64,000 nucleotides of DNA from Pelotomaculum sp. GTDB taxonomy: Bacteria; Bacillota; Desulfotomaculia; Desulfotomaculales; Pelotomaculaceae. Of this stretch, positions 40,984 to 50,615 are shown piece by piece. Within the stretch, counting starts at the first letter, position 1. The number at the start of each line of letters is the position of its first letter. The stretch is from contig JAHDOA010000018.1 of assembly GCA_018435055.1 (NCBI GenBank), positions 62,001 through 126,000 on the forward strand, in the 5' to 3' direction. The notes under the pieces were generated by a model. The model saw only the letters and a program-made list of their open reading frames with translations, made no database searches and was not told where the DNA came from. Position numbers and translations under genes: made by a program.

Positions 40984-41577
40984 ATGGTACAGTACGCTCA
41001 TACGGGCAAGGAATCAAGAGAACGCGAAATACCCGCGCCATTCGTATCTGAAGGAAAACCGGAACAAAAACCTGATAAAGAGCAGACATGGGAAAAAAAA
41101 TTTAATGAACTGGACCGGTATATCAGCTTATATGCAAAAGAGCCCGGGCAGCTGATTATAATTCTGCAAAAGGCACAGGATATCTTTGGCTACCTGCCGG
41201 AGGAGGCGCAGGCTTACATAGCCGAAAAAACCGGGACGCCAGTTAGCGAGGTTAACGGCGTTGTCACATTTTACTCGCTTTTTTCAACTGAACCACGGGG
41301 AAAATGCGCGCTGGATCTATGTATGGGAACAGCTTGCTATATTAAGGGCGCCCAGGAACTGATGGACACGCTGAAAGACCAGCTGCAGATAGACGCCGGC
41401 GAGACTACTGCCGATCACCTTTTTACTGTTAACACCACCCGCTGCATCGGCGCCTGCGGGCTGGCGCCGATTCTGGTTGTAAACGGAGAAGTGCATGGAA
41501 ACGCCAAATCCGGCGAGATCATAAAAATAATACAGAAATACCGGAAAGGTGAAGATAGTGAAAGTAAAAAACACTGA
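40984..41577 (+). CDS. hydC: NuoE-like subunit of trimeric [FeFe] hydrogenase
   Basis: The thioredoxin-fold [2Fe-2S] protein transfers electrons within NADH-linked hydrogenase. The cluster ligands are in 'DLCMGTACYIKGA' and 'NTTRCIGACGLAPI', the C-x4-C and C-x3-C pairs of NuoE. Upstream is 'ILQKAQDIFGYLPEEAQAYIAEKTGTPVSEVNGVVTFYSLFS', typical for the family. The N-terminal 45 residues are charged and unusual. It overlaps hydB by about 20 bp. The start follows AGGAGATG. Confidence 0.9.
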   Translation: MVQYAHTGKESREREIPAPFVSEGKPEQKPDKEQTWEKKFNELDRYISLYAKEPGQLIIILQKAQDIFGYLPEEAQAYIAEKTGTPVSEVNGVVTFYSLFSTEPRGKCALDLCMGTACYIKGAQELMDTLKDQLQIDAGETTADHLFTVNTTRCIGACGLAPILVVNGEVHGNAKSGEIIKIIQKYRKGEDSESKKH

Positions 41578-43504
41578 AGATCTCAGGGAAATAAAGGATA
41601 AATTCTTTCCTTTGATCAAACAAAGGCTGGGCCACCGCAACGGTTTGGGCATTACCCAGGTGTTGGTATGCTCCGGCACGGCCTGCTCCTCCGCGGAGAG
41701 CCAGGATTTTCGGCTGGAACTTGAGCGGGAACTGGAAAGGCGCAATTTGAGGGACAACGTGCGAATTTTTAAAACAGGCTGTTTTGGTTTCTGCCAGCAC
41801 GGACCCATTGCCATGGTCCATCCCGGTGAAGTATTTTACTGCCAGGTAAAACCGGATGACGTTAAGGAACTTGTGGAAACACATTTTCTCAGCGGCCGGG
41901 TCGTGGAAAGGCTACTCTATCAAAATAACGGCCAAAGAGCCAATAATATCGAGGATATTCACTTTTTTCAGGCCCAAAAACGGATAGTACTGCGTAACTG
42001 CGGCGTAATAAACCCGGAAGATATCAGCGAATATATCGCCAGAGATGGCTATTTCGCCCTGGCTGATATTATTCTAAATAAAAAACCGTCTGAAATAATT
42101 GACAAAATCAAAAAATCCGGTCTGAGGGGCAGGGGGGGCGCCGGATTCCCGACCGGCCGGAAATGGGAGATGACAGCTGCCCAGGATGTCAAACCCAAAT
42201 ATGTTTTGTGCAACGCGGATGAGGGAGATCCCGGCGCCTTTATGGACCGCAGCATCCTGGAAGGAGACCCGCACAGTATCCTGGAAGCGATGGCAGTGTC
42301 CGGCTATTGCATTGGCGCGGCGCAGGGCTACATCTATATACGGGCGGAATATCCCATCGCTGTGGAAAGACTGGAAATCGCTATTGATCAGGCCAGAGGG
42401 TACGGCCTGCTGGGCAAAAACCTTTTCGGTACCTCCTTTGATTTTGATATCGGACTGCGTTTTGGCGCCGGCGCCTTTGTGTGCGGCGAGGAAACCGCGC
42501 TGCTCCAATCCGTCATGGGCCAGCGCGGGGAACCGCGTCCCCGGCCGCCCTACCCGGCTCAAGAAGGTCTCTGGGGCAAACCTACATTAATCAGCAATGT
42601 GGAAACCTACGCCAACATCCCGGTCATTTTGCGAGAGGGCTGGGAGTGGTACAGCGGACATGGCACGGCGTCCAGCAAAGGCTCCAAAGTATTCTCCCTG
42701 GCCGGCAAAATCAATACCACCGGTCTTATTGAAGTACCCATGGGCACTACCTTGCGCACAATTGTATTTGACATAGGAGGCGGCATACCAGGCGGAAAAA
42801 AATTTAAAGCAGTCCAGACAGGCGGACCTTCAGGCGGCTGTATACCTGACAAATACCTGGATCTGCCCATAGATTACGAGTCATTGAAAGAAATCGGGTC
42901 GATGATGGGGTCCGGCGGTATGATCGTGATGGACGAAGAGAACTGCATGGTTGACATAGCCCGGTTTTACGTTGAATTCACTCAAGACGAGTCCTGTGGG
43001 CGCTGCACACCGTGCCGGGTGGGAACCAAAAGGCTTTTAGAAGTTTTAAAAAGAATTACCGAAGGCAAGGGAGAAATGGAGGACCTGGAGCTGCTGGAAG
43101 AACTGGCCTTTGACATTCGTGACGCGTCACTGTGCGGCCTGGGCCAGACCGCCCCCAACCCGGTGATTTCTACAATGCGTTATTTCAGAGAAGAGTATAT
43201 CGCCCACATCAGGGATAAAACCTGTCCGGCCGGGGTGTGCAAAGCGCTTCTTGATTATACGGTAGACGAGGCCAAGTGCGCCGCCTGCGGTCTTTGCGCC
43301 AAAGTCTGCGCCGCGGGCGCGATTACCGGCGCGCGGGGACAGCCGTACCGGATAGATCCTGAGAAATGCCTTAAATGTGCGGCATGTGTGGCTAAATGTC
43401 CGAAAAATGCTATTACCAAAGGCATCAGGAAGGAGGACGTTAATATTGCAGAGACCGGAATACACACCGGGACCGGTGGTCAGGAAGAAAGGGCAGCTTT
43501 ATGA
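41558..43504 (+). CDS. hydB: NuoF-like FMN/NADH subunit of trimeric [FeFe] hydrogenase
   Basis: HydB carries the FMN and NADH site of the electron-bifurcating hydrogenase. Domains in order: an N-terminal [2Fe-2S] thioredoxin-like part (CSGTACSSAE...CFGFCQHGP), the NADH/FMN part with 'GLRGRGGAGFPTGRKW' and 'NADEGDPGAFMDR', the [4Fe-4S] site 'ESCGRCTPCRVGT', and a C-terminal double ferredoxin (CAACGLCAKVC, CLKCAACVAKCP). GTG at 41558 follows AAAGGTGA and gives 648 residues. Extra N- and C-terminal cluster domains distinguish HydB from complex I NuoF. The 3' end overlaps hydA by about 59 bp. Confidence 0.93.
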   Translation: MKVKNTEDLREIKDKFFPLIKQRLGHRNGLGITQVLVCSGTACSSAESQDFRLELERELERRNLRDNVRIFKTGCFGFCQHGPIAMVHPGEVFYCQVKPDDVKELVETHFLSGRVVERLLYQNNGQRANNIEDIHFFQAQKRIVLRNCGVINPEDISEYIARDGYFALADIILNKKPSEIIDKIKKSGLRGRGGAGFPTGRKWEMTAAQDVKPKYVLCNADEGDPGAFMDRSILEGDPHSILEAMAVSGYCIGAAQGYIYIRAEYPIAVERLEIAIDQARGYGLLGKNLFGTSFDFDIGLRFGAGAFVCGEETALLQSVMGQRGEPRPRPPYPAQEGLWGKPTLISNVETYANIPVILREGWEWYSGHGTASSKGSKVFSLAGKINTTGLIEVPMGTTLRTIVFDIGGGIPGGKKFKAVQTGGPSGGCIPDKYLDLPIDYESLKEIGSMMGSGGMIVMDEENCMVDIARFYVEFTQDESCGRCTPCRVGTKRLLEVLKRITEGKGEMEDLELLEELAFDIRDASLCGLGQTAPNPVISTMRYFREEYIAHIRDKTCPAGVCKALLDYTVDEAKCAACGLCAKVCAAGAITGARGQPYRIDPEKCLKCAACVAKCPKNAITKGIRKEDVNIAETGIHTGTGGQEERAAL

Positions 43505-45380
43505 TAATCCGGAAAAAGATGTGGAAAAAATAAGGCTGACTATTGACGGCAGGGAAGTCGAAGCTGAAAAGGGGATGAATGTTTTAGAAGCCGCCCGCCT
43601 GGCCGGCATTGAGATCCCCAGTCTATGTTACCTGCGGCATATCAATGAAATAGGTTCCTGCCGGGTCTGCCTGGTTGAGGTGGAGATAAAGGGGACTAAA
43701 ACGCTCCAGGCCTCCTGTGTTTATCCTGCCACCGAGGGACTAGTTGTCCATACCTCATCACCACGGGTAAGACGCGTGCGCAAAACCATGGTGGAATTGC
43801 TTCTGTCTGATCACCATCGCGAATGCACCACCTGTATCCGCAACCTGAACTGTGAGCTGCAGAATGTCGCTGACAACCTGGGTATAAGAAACATCAAATA
43901 TACTGGAGAAATGAAGGCGTTGCAGGTCCAGAACGAAAATTCATTTATTATCCGCGATTACAACAAATGCATCAAATGCCGGCGCTGTGAAGCCATTTGC
44001 AGCAGGGTACAGGAAGTAAACGTCTATTCTGCCTTGAACCGTGGGTATGATACGGTTATCGCCCCCGCCTTCATGCAGGACCTGTCTAAAGTGGCCTGCA
44101 TTACCTGCGGACAGTGCGTGATCGCTTGTCCCACCGCTTCGCTGACCGAGAAGGAGTGCGTGGAATCCGTCTGGGAAGCGCTTGAGGACCCGGATAAATA
44201 TGTTGTGGTACAGACGGCGCCCTCCATTCAAGTTACCTTGGGCGAGGTGTTCGGCTTTGAGGTGGGCACGGTGGTAACCGGAAAACTGGTGAGCGCCCTG
44301 CGCCGGCTTGGCTTTGACAGGGTTTTTGCCACTGATTTCACAGCAGACTTAACTATTATGGAAGAGGCCCACGAGTTGCTGGAAAGACTGGACGGCCACG
44401 GCAAACTCCCGCTGCTTTCCTCATGCAGTCCAGGCTGGGTCAAGTTCGCGGAACATTTTTACCCTGAATTCCTGGAAAACCTGTCAACCTGCAAATCGCC
44501 GCATGAAATGTTCGGCGCACTGACAAAAACTTATTTCGCGAAGAAGGAGGGCCTGGATCCAAAGAAAATTGTGGTAGTAGCAATTATGCCCTGCACGGCG
44601 AAAAAGTTTGAGGCCAGCCGTCCGGAAATGGGCACGGGTGATTTTAAGGATGTGGATTGGGTCCTGACGACCAGGGAACTGGCCCGTATGATCAGGCAGG
44701 CGGGAATTAATTTTCACGACCTGCCGGATGAAGAATATGACACCCCAATGGGCATTGCCAGCGGGGCGGGCGCTATTTTCGGCTCAACCGGCGGGGTGAT
44801 CGAGGCAGCGGTAAGGACGGCATATTTTTTAACGTCGGGGCAGGAAATGGACCTCCTGGACTACGAGGAACTGCGCGGGTTCAGCGGGTTAAAGGAAGTC
44901 TGGATAGAACTGAAAGGGCGGAAAATTAAAGTAGCCATCGCTCACGGCACAGGCAACGCCAGGATAATGATGGAACGGCTCAAAGCGGGAGAGCAATTTG
45001 ACTACGTTGAGATAATGGCCTGCCCCGGCGGCTGTGTTGGCGGAGGCGGTCAACCCATATTCGGCGCCAGGGAGCATAAAGAGATATCTCTTGATTACAG
45101 GCATAACAGGGCAGATGCTTTAGATCGCATCGATTTTTCAAGAGAATTGAGGCGAGCCCATGAAAATCCGGCGGTGAAAAAAATCTATGAAGAGTTTTTG
45201 GGCCATCCCTTAAGCGACATGTCGAAAAATCTTCTGCACACCTATTACACACCGCGCGGCAAGGAACCGGGACTGAATTTGGGCGGAATGAAGGGAGGCC
45301 ACGCCGGCCATGTAAAAGAAAATATTCCGCCGCACGATACCCAGTACATACCGCGGGATGAATTGGAACCAAAAATATAG
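43446..45380 (+). CDS. hydA: [FeFe] hydrogenase catalytic subunit (bifurcating type)
   Basis: HydA makes or uses H2 at the H-cluster. Domains in order: [2Fe-2S] ferredoxin (SLCYLRHINEIGSCRVC), His-ligated [4Fe-4S] (HHRECTTCIRNLNC), two [4Fe-4S] sites (CIKCRRCEAIC, CITCGQCVIACP), then the H-domain with SSCSPGW (L1), MPCTAKK (L2) and MACPGGCVGGGG (L3), and a C-terminal small-subunit-like end. L1 usually begins TSC; here it is SSC. TTG at 43446 follows AAGGAGG and gives 644 residues. With HydB and HydC it should couple NADH and reduced ferredoxin oxidation to H2 production, or the reverse. Cytoplasmic, no export signal. Confidence 0.94.
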   Translation: MQRPEYTPGPVVRKKGQLYDNPEKDVEKIRLTIDGREVEAEKGMNVLEAARLAGIEIPSLCYLRHINEIGSCRVCLVEVEIKGTKTLQASCVYPATEGLVVHTSSPRVRRVRKTMVELLLSDHHRECTTCIRNLNCELQNVADNLGIRNIKYTGEMKALQVQNENSFIIRDYNKCIKCRRCEAICSRVQEVNVYSALNRGYDTVIAPAFMQDLSKVACITCGQCVIACPTASLTEKECVESVWEALEDPDKYVVVQTAPSIQVTLGEVFGFEVGTVVTGKLVSALRRLGFDRVFATDFTADLTIMEEAHELLERLDGHGKLPLLSSCSPGWVKFAEHFYPEFLENLSTCKSPHEMFGALTKTYFAKKEGLDPKKIVVVAIMPCTAKKFEASRPEMGTGDFKDVDWVLTTRELARMIRQAGINFHDLPDEEYDTPMGIASGAGAIFGSTGGVIEAAVRTAYFLTSGQEMDLLDYEELRGFSGLKEVWIELKGRKIKVAIAHGTGNARIMMERLKAGEQFDYVEIMACPGGCVGGGGQPIFGAREHKEISLDYRHNRADALDRIDFSRELRRAHENPAVKKIYEEFLGHPLSDMSKNLLHTYYTPRGKEPGLNLGGMKGGHAGHVKENIPPHDTQYIPRDELEPKI

Positions 45381-45468
45381 CTGCCTTTTGAAAACTACGT
45401 GGCTTAGGATATCTGGCAACACAGGCGCGATTTTTAAATATTAAAAAAACAACATACGGAGGTATATA

Positions 45469-45993
45469 ATGACGGAAAAGACAAGCTGGAGGGTCGGGGA
45501 ACTGGCCAAACAGACCGGTCTATCAGTGCGGACGCTGCACTACTATGATCAAATCGGGCTACTTGTGCCTTCAAGAAATAAGGGAAACGGGCACCGGCTC
45601 TATACTGGAACAGACATAGTAAGATTACAGCAAATAATAGCATTGAAACACCTTGGTTATTCACTGTATGATATCAAGGAGTTCTTGCAGGGTACAGATT
45701 ATTCACCGGGGCGTGTGATCAACCTGCATATCAATCAGCTGCGTGAGCATATAAAATTCCAGCAAAATCTCTGCCGGCGCCTGGAAATAATTTCAGAAAA
45801 CCTGCAGTCACAAAAAAAAGTAACCGCAGAGCAGTTTATTGAAATAATTGCAGCTGTGAAAAGCGCAGAAAAATATCCCCTGTCCCGGGAACAGGAGAAT
45901 AGCCGCAAACGCAGGGAAGAAATACTTAGATCAGGTGAAAAACCGGCAAGCTGGGCAGGAATGGCACAATCTGCTGATTACGCAATGAACTAA
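45469..45993 (+). CDS. MerR-family transcriptional regulator
   Basis: The 174-residue protein has a MerR winged helix-turn-helix at its N-terminus (WRVGELAKQTGLSVRTLHYYDQIGLLVPSRNKGNGHRLYT) and a following helical dimerisation region. The C-terminal part is rich in charged residues and lacks clustered cysteines, so a metal sensor is unlikely; it is closer to the TipA/BmrR-type group. Its target is not evident; it is followed convergently by the acyl-CoA ligase, 6 bp apart. The start follows ACGGAGGTATA. Confidence 0.85.
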   Translation: MTEKTSWRVGELAKQTGLSVRTLHYYDQIGLLVPSRNKGNGHRLYTGTDIVRLQQIIALKHLGYSLYDIKEFLQGTDYSPGRVINLHINQLREHIKFQQNLCRRLEIISENLQSQKKVTAEQFIEIIAAVKSAEKYPLSREQENSRKRREEILRSGEKPASWAGMAQSADYAMN

Positions 45994-45999
45994 TATTAG

Positions 46000-47457
46000 T
46001 TATTTGAGCATGCGCTTCAGCACTTTTCCGCTGGCGCCTTTGGGCAGTTCCTCTTTAACCTCTATTATTTCCGGAATCTTGTATATAGAAAGCCTTCCTT
46101 TCAGGAAGCGAAAAAGTTCATATTTGTCCGGCGTAAAACCTTCCGCTGGAATTATGAATGCCTTTATGACTTCACCTTTGACAGGATGGGGAACACCGAT
46201 CACAGCTGCCTCCGCTACTGATTGATGAGCCTTCAGCGCATCTTCTACCTCGCCGGGATACACATTGAAGCCGGCCGTAATAATCAGTTCTTTTTTTCGG
46301 CCCACGATAAAAATATAACCGTCATGATCAAGATAGGCCAGATCACCAGTGTAAAGCCAGCCGTTTTTAAGCGCCAACCTGGTTTCTTCTTCCCGGTTAT
46401 AATAACCTTTCATAACGTTGGCTCCTCTAACGATAAGCTCTCCTATCTCGCCGGAAGGAAGTTCCCTGTCTTCTTCATCCACTATTTTAATTTCCACACC
46501 GGTAAGGGGCAGACCGACCGACTTTATTTTGCGAATACCCTTCAGCGGGTTCAGGCTTACCACGGGGGAGGCTTCGGAAAGCCCGTATCCTTCGATTATA
46601 GGAAAACTAAAGGTTTTTTCGAAAGACAGCATATGCTCCTCAGAAATTGAATCCCCGCCGGATATGGCATACCTTAGGGTGGGGAAGGGCGCCTGTCGCC
46701 GCAGTTTCAGCAGTACAGCAAACATGCTCGGCACTCCGCAGAATACTGTTATTCCCTTCTGTGAAAGGGCATGCAACACTTCTTTGGGCCTGAAAGCATC
46801 CAGGATCGTAATGGAGCAGCCGACGTACAGCGGCAACAGGACGCTTGTCGCCCAGCCAAAACTGTGAAACATGGGCAGCACAGCCAGAAAATTGTCATCA
46901 GGGCCGAAGTCAGAGACGTCATCCATAGACTTAACATTGCCAATTAAGTTGTTTTGCGTCAGCATGACAGCTTTGGGCTGATCCATAGTGCCGGAGGTAT
47001 ACAGCAGCGAGCAAACTGATTCCGGATCCCTTTTCTGAAAATGTAACGGCGGGGCGGCGGATATCTCTTTACAGCATTGCTCATCAAGTATGACCACCTT
47101 TATGGACTGTCCCGGCAGCCTGGAAAAAGCCCTGCCGATAGTTTCGTTTGTTATTAGAAAGAGCGAGCCGGAGTCATTCAGCATAAAAGCCAATTCCGCG
47201 GGTGTCTGAAGCAGGTTTAAAGGCACTACAACCCCGCCGGCGCGGATTACTCCAAAATAAGAGTAGATGAACTCCGGGCAGTTGCTAAGCGCGACCGCCA
47301 CTCTGTCGCCTGTTTTAAGGCCCAGGCTCTGCAAATAACCAGCGTATTTTTCTATATTTTGTTCCATCTCTCTGTAGCTGACTGTTACGTTATTAAATAA
47401 TAATGCGGGACGATCAACGTCCTGGTTGTTATCCCTGTGTATGCTATGTATCTCCAA
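46000..47457 (-). CDS. AMP-forming acyl-CoA synthetase with altered P-loop
   Basis: The 485-residue protein of the ANL adenylate-forming superfamily would activate a carboxylic acid to its CoA ester through an acyl-AMP. The A3 core motif reads YTSGTMDQPKAVML, where the usual form is YTSGTTGxPKGVxL, so both conserved glycines are replaced (by Asp and Ala). The other cores are normal: 'GYGLSEASPV', 'LYTGDLAYLDHDGYIFIVGRKKELI', 'GFNVYPGEVEDAL' and the catalytic Lys in 'PKGASGKVLKRML'. Substrate unknown; long-chain or aromatic acids are both possible. TTG start behind GGGAGG. Confidence 0.85.
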   Translation of the reverse strand: MEIHSIHRDNNQDVDRPALLFNNVTVSYREMEQNIEKYAGYLQSLGLKTGDRVAVALSNCPEFIYSYFGVIRAGGVVVPLNLLQTPAELAFMLNDSGSLFLITNETIGRAFSRLPGQSIKVVILDEQCCKEISAAPPLHFQKRDPESVCSLLYTSGTMDQPKAVMLTQNNLIGNVKSMDDVSDFGPDDNFLAVLPMFHSFGWATSVLLPLYVGCSITILDAFRPKEVLHALSQKGITVFCGVPSMFAVLLKLRRQAPFPTLRYAISGGDSISEEHMLSFEKTFSFPIIEGYGLSEASPVVSLNPLKGIRKIKSVGLPLTGVEIKIVDEEDRELPSGEIGELIVRGANVMKGYYNREEETRLALKNGWLYTGDLAYLDHDGYIFIVGRKKELIITAGFNVYPGEVEDALKAHQSVAEAAVIGVPHPVKGEVIKAFIIPAEGFTPDKYELFRFLKGRLSIYKIPEIIEVKEELPKGASGKVLKRMLK

Positions 47458-47652
47458 ATGTTAAACCTCCCTAACATTTCTAAACAAGCATTATTTTCGA
47501 CGTACAGAGTCTGTAATCCTCTGTCGGCCTTTCCCTAAATCATAAAGATAAGCAGAACTATCAGGCAAGCCGGCCCATACTCGTATTTGACCCGCAAAGA
47601 CTCGAAAGTTATAATATTAACGATAATAAGGTAATATATGGGGGGTTCTATT

Positions 47653-48237
47653 ATGGACAGGATAAAATCTGCGTACGAAATGGCTCTGGAGCGTTTCCAG
47701 CAAAGAAGGGAAGTGCCACCGGAAGAGATTGAAAAAATGGGGTATATCCTGGAGGGGAAAGCGCTGGGAGCTAAATATTTAAATGAAATTAACTTTGACA
47801 TATTATTAGAGATCAAAAAATATCCGGATAAAATAAGGGGATACATGGCAGAAGGGGCTCTGGAAACCTTTTTGAGCAATATCCAGCTGCCCGTTGACAA
47901 TGCAACCCTTGAAACTACTAAAAAAGCCCTGGCAGGGATTGCATTGCTAACTGTCAACAAGAAAGCACTCAATGAAGTAACCGGCCAGCTTGAACACCTT
48001 TTATACTATTATGAGAGCGCTGTCAAACAGGCTTTTGAACAGTTTAAAGAAAGATTCTCCGCCAGGATGGCCGCTTCCATGAAATCACTGGAGGAAAAAG
48101 TCGGAGTTAAATTAAAAATAGATCCTGAAAAACAGCCTGGCTTCAGGGAAGAATGGACAAGGGCAATTAGTAGTATAAATACTCAGTACAACAAGATACT
48201 GGCGGAACAGAAGGAAAAAATAAGGAATATTAGATAA
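47653..48237 (+). CDS. Conserved hypothetical helical protein
   Basis: The 194-residue, mostly helical and charged protein starts at ATG 47653 behind GGGGGG. It begins DRIKSAYEMALERFQQRREVPPEEIEKMGYILEGKALGAKYL and ends in a basic 'AEQKEKIRNIR'. No membrane segment or catalytic motif is visible. I do not recognise a named family; similar proteins occur in Desulfotomaculum-type genomes as far as I recall. It lies between two minus-strand genes. Confidence 0.6.
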   Translation: MDRIKSAYEMALERFQQRREVPPEEIEKMGYILEGKALGAKYLNEINFDILLEIKKYPDKIRGYMAEGALETFLSNIQLPVDNATLETTKKALAGIALLTVNKKALNEVTGQLEHLLYYYESAVKQAFEQFKERFSARMAASMKSLEEKVGVKLKIDPEKQPGFREEWTRAISSINTQYNKILAEQKEKIRNIR

Positions 48238-48240
48238 TTT

Positions 48241-49521
48241 TCACCTGCCTGGCTTGCCTGCCGGGACCGGCTTGAAAGTAAATGATGCAGGGTTCTTTTC
48301 AGGTAAAGAGCCCTTTGACTTGCCAAATATGAAAAATAATACTCCTCCTGCCAGGGCCAGGCCGGCCGAACTCCAGAACATTAGTCCGGTCCCTTTCGCC
48401 ATCAGATAACCATAGAGTGGGGGACCGGCGGCCACGCCGAAAAATCTCACACTGCCGTACAGTGAAGTAATTAATCCACGTTCTTTGATCGTGGCGGCGC
48501 TTGTTATGAGCATGTTCAAACAGGGTAATACCAGGCCCGTGCCGGTCCCGATTACTGAAATGGCTGCAAAGTAAAAAATAACGCCTTTTGCCAACGGCAA
48601 AAAAATCAGTGACGCAGTGATAATACCAAGACCGGTTACCACCAGTGTTTTCATCAGTGATTCCTTTTTCTTAATGACAAATCCGGTGATAAAAGAAGTC
48701 ACGCTCATAAATAGTACCGGGATAGCCAGTACCAGCCCTTTGGGTATGCCGTCCAAACCAAACTGCCGCTCAAGGAATTCAGATAGATAAAATAATACGC
48801 CGAAAAGTATCAGCAACACTATAGCGCCCGCCAGGTAAGAGGAAAGCAGCAGCCCTTTTTGCTTTTTAAATACCTGCGTAAATGACCTTAAATACTGTTG
48901 CAGCTTTTGCTTGACACGTCCCTCAGGCTCTTTTACCAGGAGCCACATCCCCGCAACCACCGGTATTACTATTAGCGGGAAAAATATAAAAGCCGCATAC
49001 CAGGCCAGGAGGCCTATGGCCGCCCCGAGTACGGGGCTGATCACCTTGCCCAACCCGTTAGATGCCTCAATTGATCCCAGTGAACGGCTGCGTTCCTTGT
49101 CTTTAAAAAGGTCGCCGCAAAGGGCCATGGCAATCGGCGCGGTACCCGCGGCGCCGATTCCCTGTATAACCCTGCCGGCCAGGATTAACATATAAGCATT
49201 CTGTTTGAAAAATATTGCCGCGAGAGCGGCGATAAGACCGCCAGCACCGTAAACAATTAAAGCCGGAATGATGATCGCCTTTCTTCCGTAACGGTCTGAA
49301 AGAAAACCTGTTACTGGTATAATTAAGCCGGCCGGCAGGGAAAAAAGCGTAATTATTAAACTTACCTGAAGTGAAGATAGATTTAGCGCATTCCTAATAT
49401 CGGGCAGAACAGGGATCAGCATCGAATTACCCAAAACCATAATAAGCGGTACCCCAGACAATGCCGCCACTACCAGCCAGTAGTTTTTCTGTGGTTTACC
49501 GGCGCCTGCGCTTACAGTCAT
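48241..49521 (-). CDS. MFS transporter (drug/proton antiporter type)
   Basis: The 426-residue protein has twelve hydrophobic helices. The N-terminal half shows 'LIMVLGNSMLIPVLPDIRNALNLSS' and 'GFLSDRYGRKAIIIPAL', the MFS loop 2-3 motif. The second half repeats the pattern weakly. 'GAAGTAPIAMALCGDLF' matches motif C-like drug antiporters. Substrate unknown. The start follows GGAGGGATGATTA. It converges with the hypothetical helical gene upstream. Confidence 0.85.
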   Translation of the reverse strand: MTVSAGAGKPQKNYWLVVAALSGVPLIMVLGNSMLIPVLPDIRNALNLSSLQVSLIITLFSLPAGLIIPVTGFLSDRYGRKAIIIPALIVYGAGGLIAALAAIFFKQNAYMLILAGRVIQGIGAAGTAPIAMALCGDLFKDKERSRSLGSIEASNGLGKVISPVLGAAIGLLAWYAAFIFFPLIVIPVVAGMWLLVKEPEGRVKQKLQQYLRSFTQVFKKQKGLLLSSYLAGAIVLLILFGVLFYLSEFLERQFGLDGIPKGLVLAIPVLFMSVTSFITGFVIKKKESLMKTLVVTGLGIITASLIFLPLAKGVIFYFAAISVIGTGTGLVLPCLNMLITSAATIKERGLITSLYGSVRFFGVAAGPPLYGYLMAKGTGLMFWSSAGLALAGGVLFFIFGKSKGSLPEKNPASFTFKPVPAGKPGR

Positions 49522-49788
49522 TAATCATCCCTCCGTATCTTTAAACTTCCCACTGTTATAAAAAATAATCTTTTAATTATATTAAAAAATTATGGATAAT
49601 GATGATAGCTGCAGCAGTGGCCATCGGGCGCTTCATGCTGGTTTTATCATATTAGAAAAGGCTATTAACTGAAGAAAACACAAATTGCGCAGTATGGTAC
49701 AAACTATGAATAACAGCGGTTAAAAAACGGGTTGCTCAATAAACGGGTATATGATAATTTAATACTAAATCTGAAGTAGTAAAGGTCT
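49522..49788. other. Intergenic region, nothing recognised
   Basis: The 267 bp are AT-rich and contain no supported ORF, hairpin with T-run or repeat. Confidence 0.3.
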
Positions 49789-49809
49789 TTGACAGGAAGG
49801 AGTTTTTTG

Positions 49810-50586
49810 TTGGATTACGCATTAGTAAACAATCATATTGTATTTGACATCGATGAAATTGTGGAAATGATTGAAGAATACATTGAGGAATTTTTATTAC
49901 TGGAGCACTATTTTGAAGATCAGCTAATCGAGTCCAGTATTATATACCTGGAAGATATTGATGTTGAGTATGATCCCGGCGACACAGGCAAGTACTTTAA
50001 GCAGAAATACATCCAGAATGAAACAAATGATCAGGAGTTTTCCAGCTTTTTAAGAAACACCTTCGCCACCAGTCTATTTATTAACGACTCGATCGAAATA
50101 GAAATACAAAATGGCCGTATAGTCTGCCTGCTCGGAAACAGGGGAGAATTAATTCTCAGGACAGGACTGGACAGCTTTGTTTTCTCCCCCCTATTCAAAC
50201 TGTCAATAGAACCTGGTCAGGCGCAGGTACTGCTGAAAGCCGTTGTTTCAGCTTATATAAAGAATTACGAAAATGTGTCACCAGAAAGCATTGAGTCATA
50301 CTCCATGTTCTCGGGTGTTTGCCTGATGGCGCTGGCCAAAATAAATGAACTGCCCACCTGCGGCTATGAGCTTAACCTTTCACATGATGAAATGCTGCTT
50401 TTCGGCCTGGCCCTTAATTTGGCCGGCGACAACGCGGACAAGGAAACGCTGGCCGTAACGCGCTCGATTATAAAACAGATCAAAAGATATTTTCCGGAAA
50501 TTGAGCATATTTCGCCTGAAAGCTTTGAAACAACACCAAGAATGGGCAAGATCCTGGATTTCAAAAAACCTGACAACGAAAAATAA
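49810..50586 (+). CDS. Hypothetical protein
   Basis: The 258-residue protein starts at TTG (49810) behind AGGAAGGAG; earlier in-frame starts overlap that site. The N-terminal third is strongly acidic (DIDEIVEMIEEYIEEFLLLEHYFEDQ), the middle has 'FVFSPLFKLSIEPGQAQVLLKAVVSAYIK', and the C-terminal third is helical with 'IKQIKRYFPEIEHISPESF'. No signal peptide, membrane helix or catalytic motif is visible. I do not recognise it. It is followed after 29 bp by the ene-reductase, perhaps in one operon. Confidence 0.5.
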   Translation: MDYALVNNHIVFDIDEIVEMIEEYIEEFLLLEHYFEDQLIESSIIYLEDIDVEYDPGDTGKYFKQKYIQNETNDQEFSSFLRNTFATSLFINDSIEIEIQNGRIVCLLGNRGELILRTGLDSFVFSPLFKLSIEPGQAQVLLKAVVSAYIKNYENVSPESIESYSMFSGVCLMALAKINELPTCGYELNLSHDEMLLFGLALNLAGDNADKETLAVTRSIIKQIKRYFPEIEHISPESFETTPRMGKILDFKKPDNEK

Positions 50587-50615
50587 ATTAATCAGATACA
50601 GATATGGAGGGCAAA

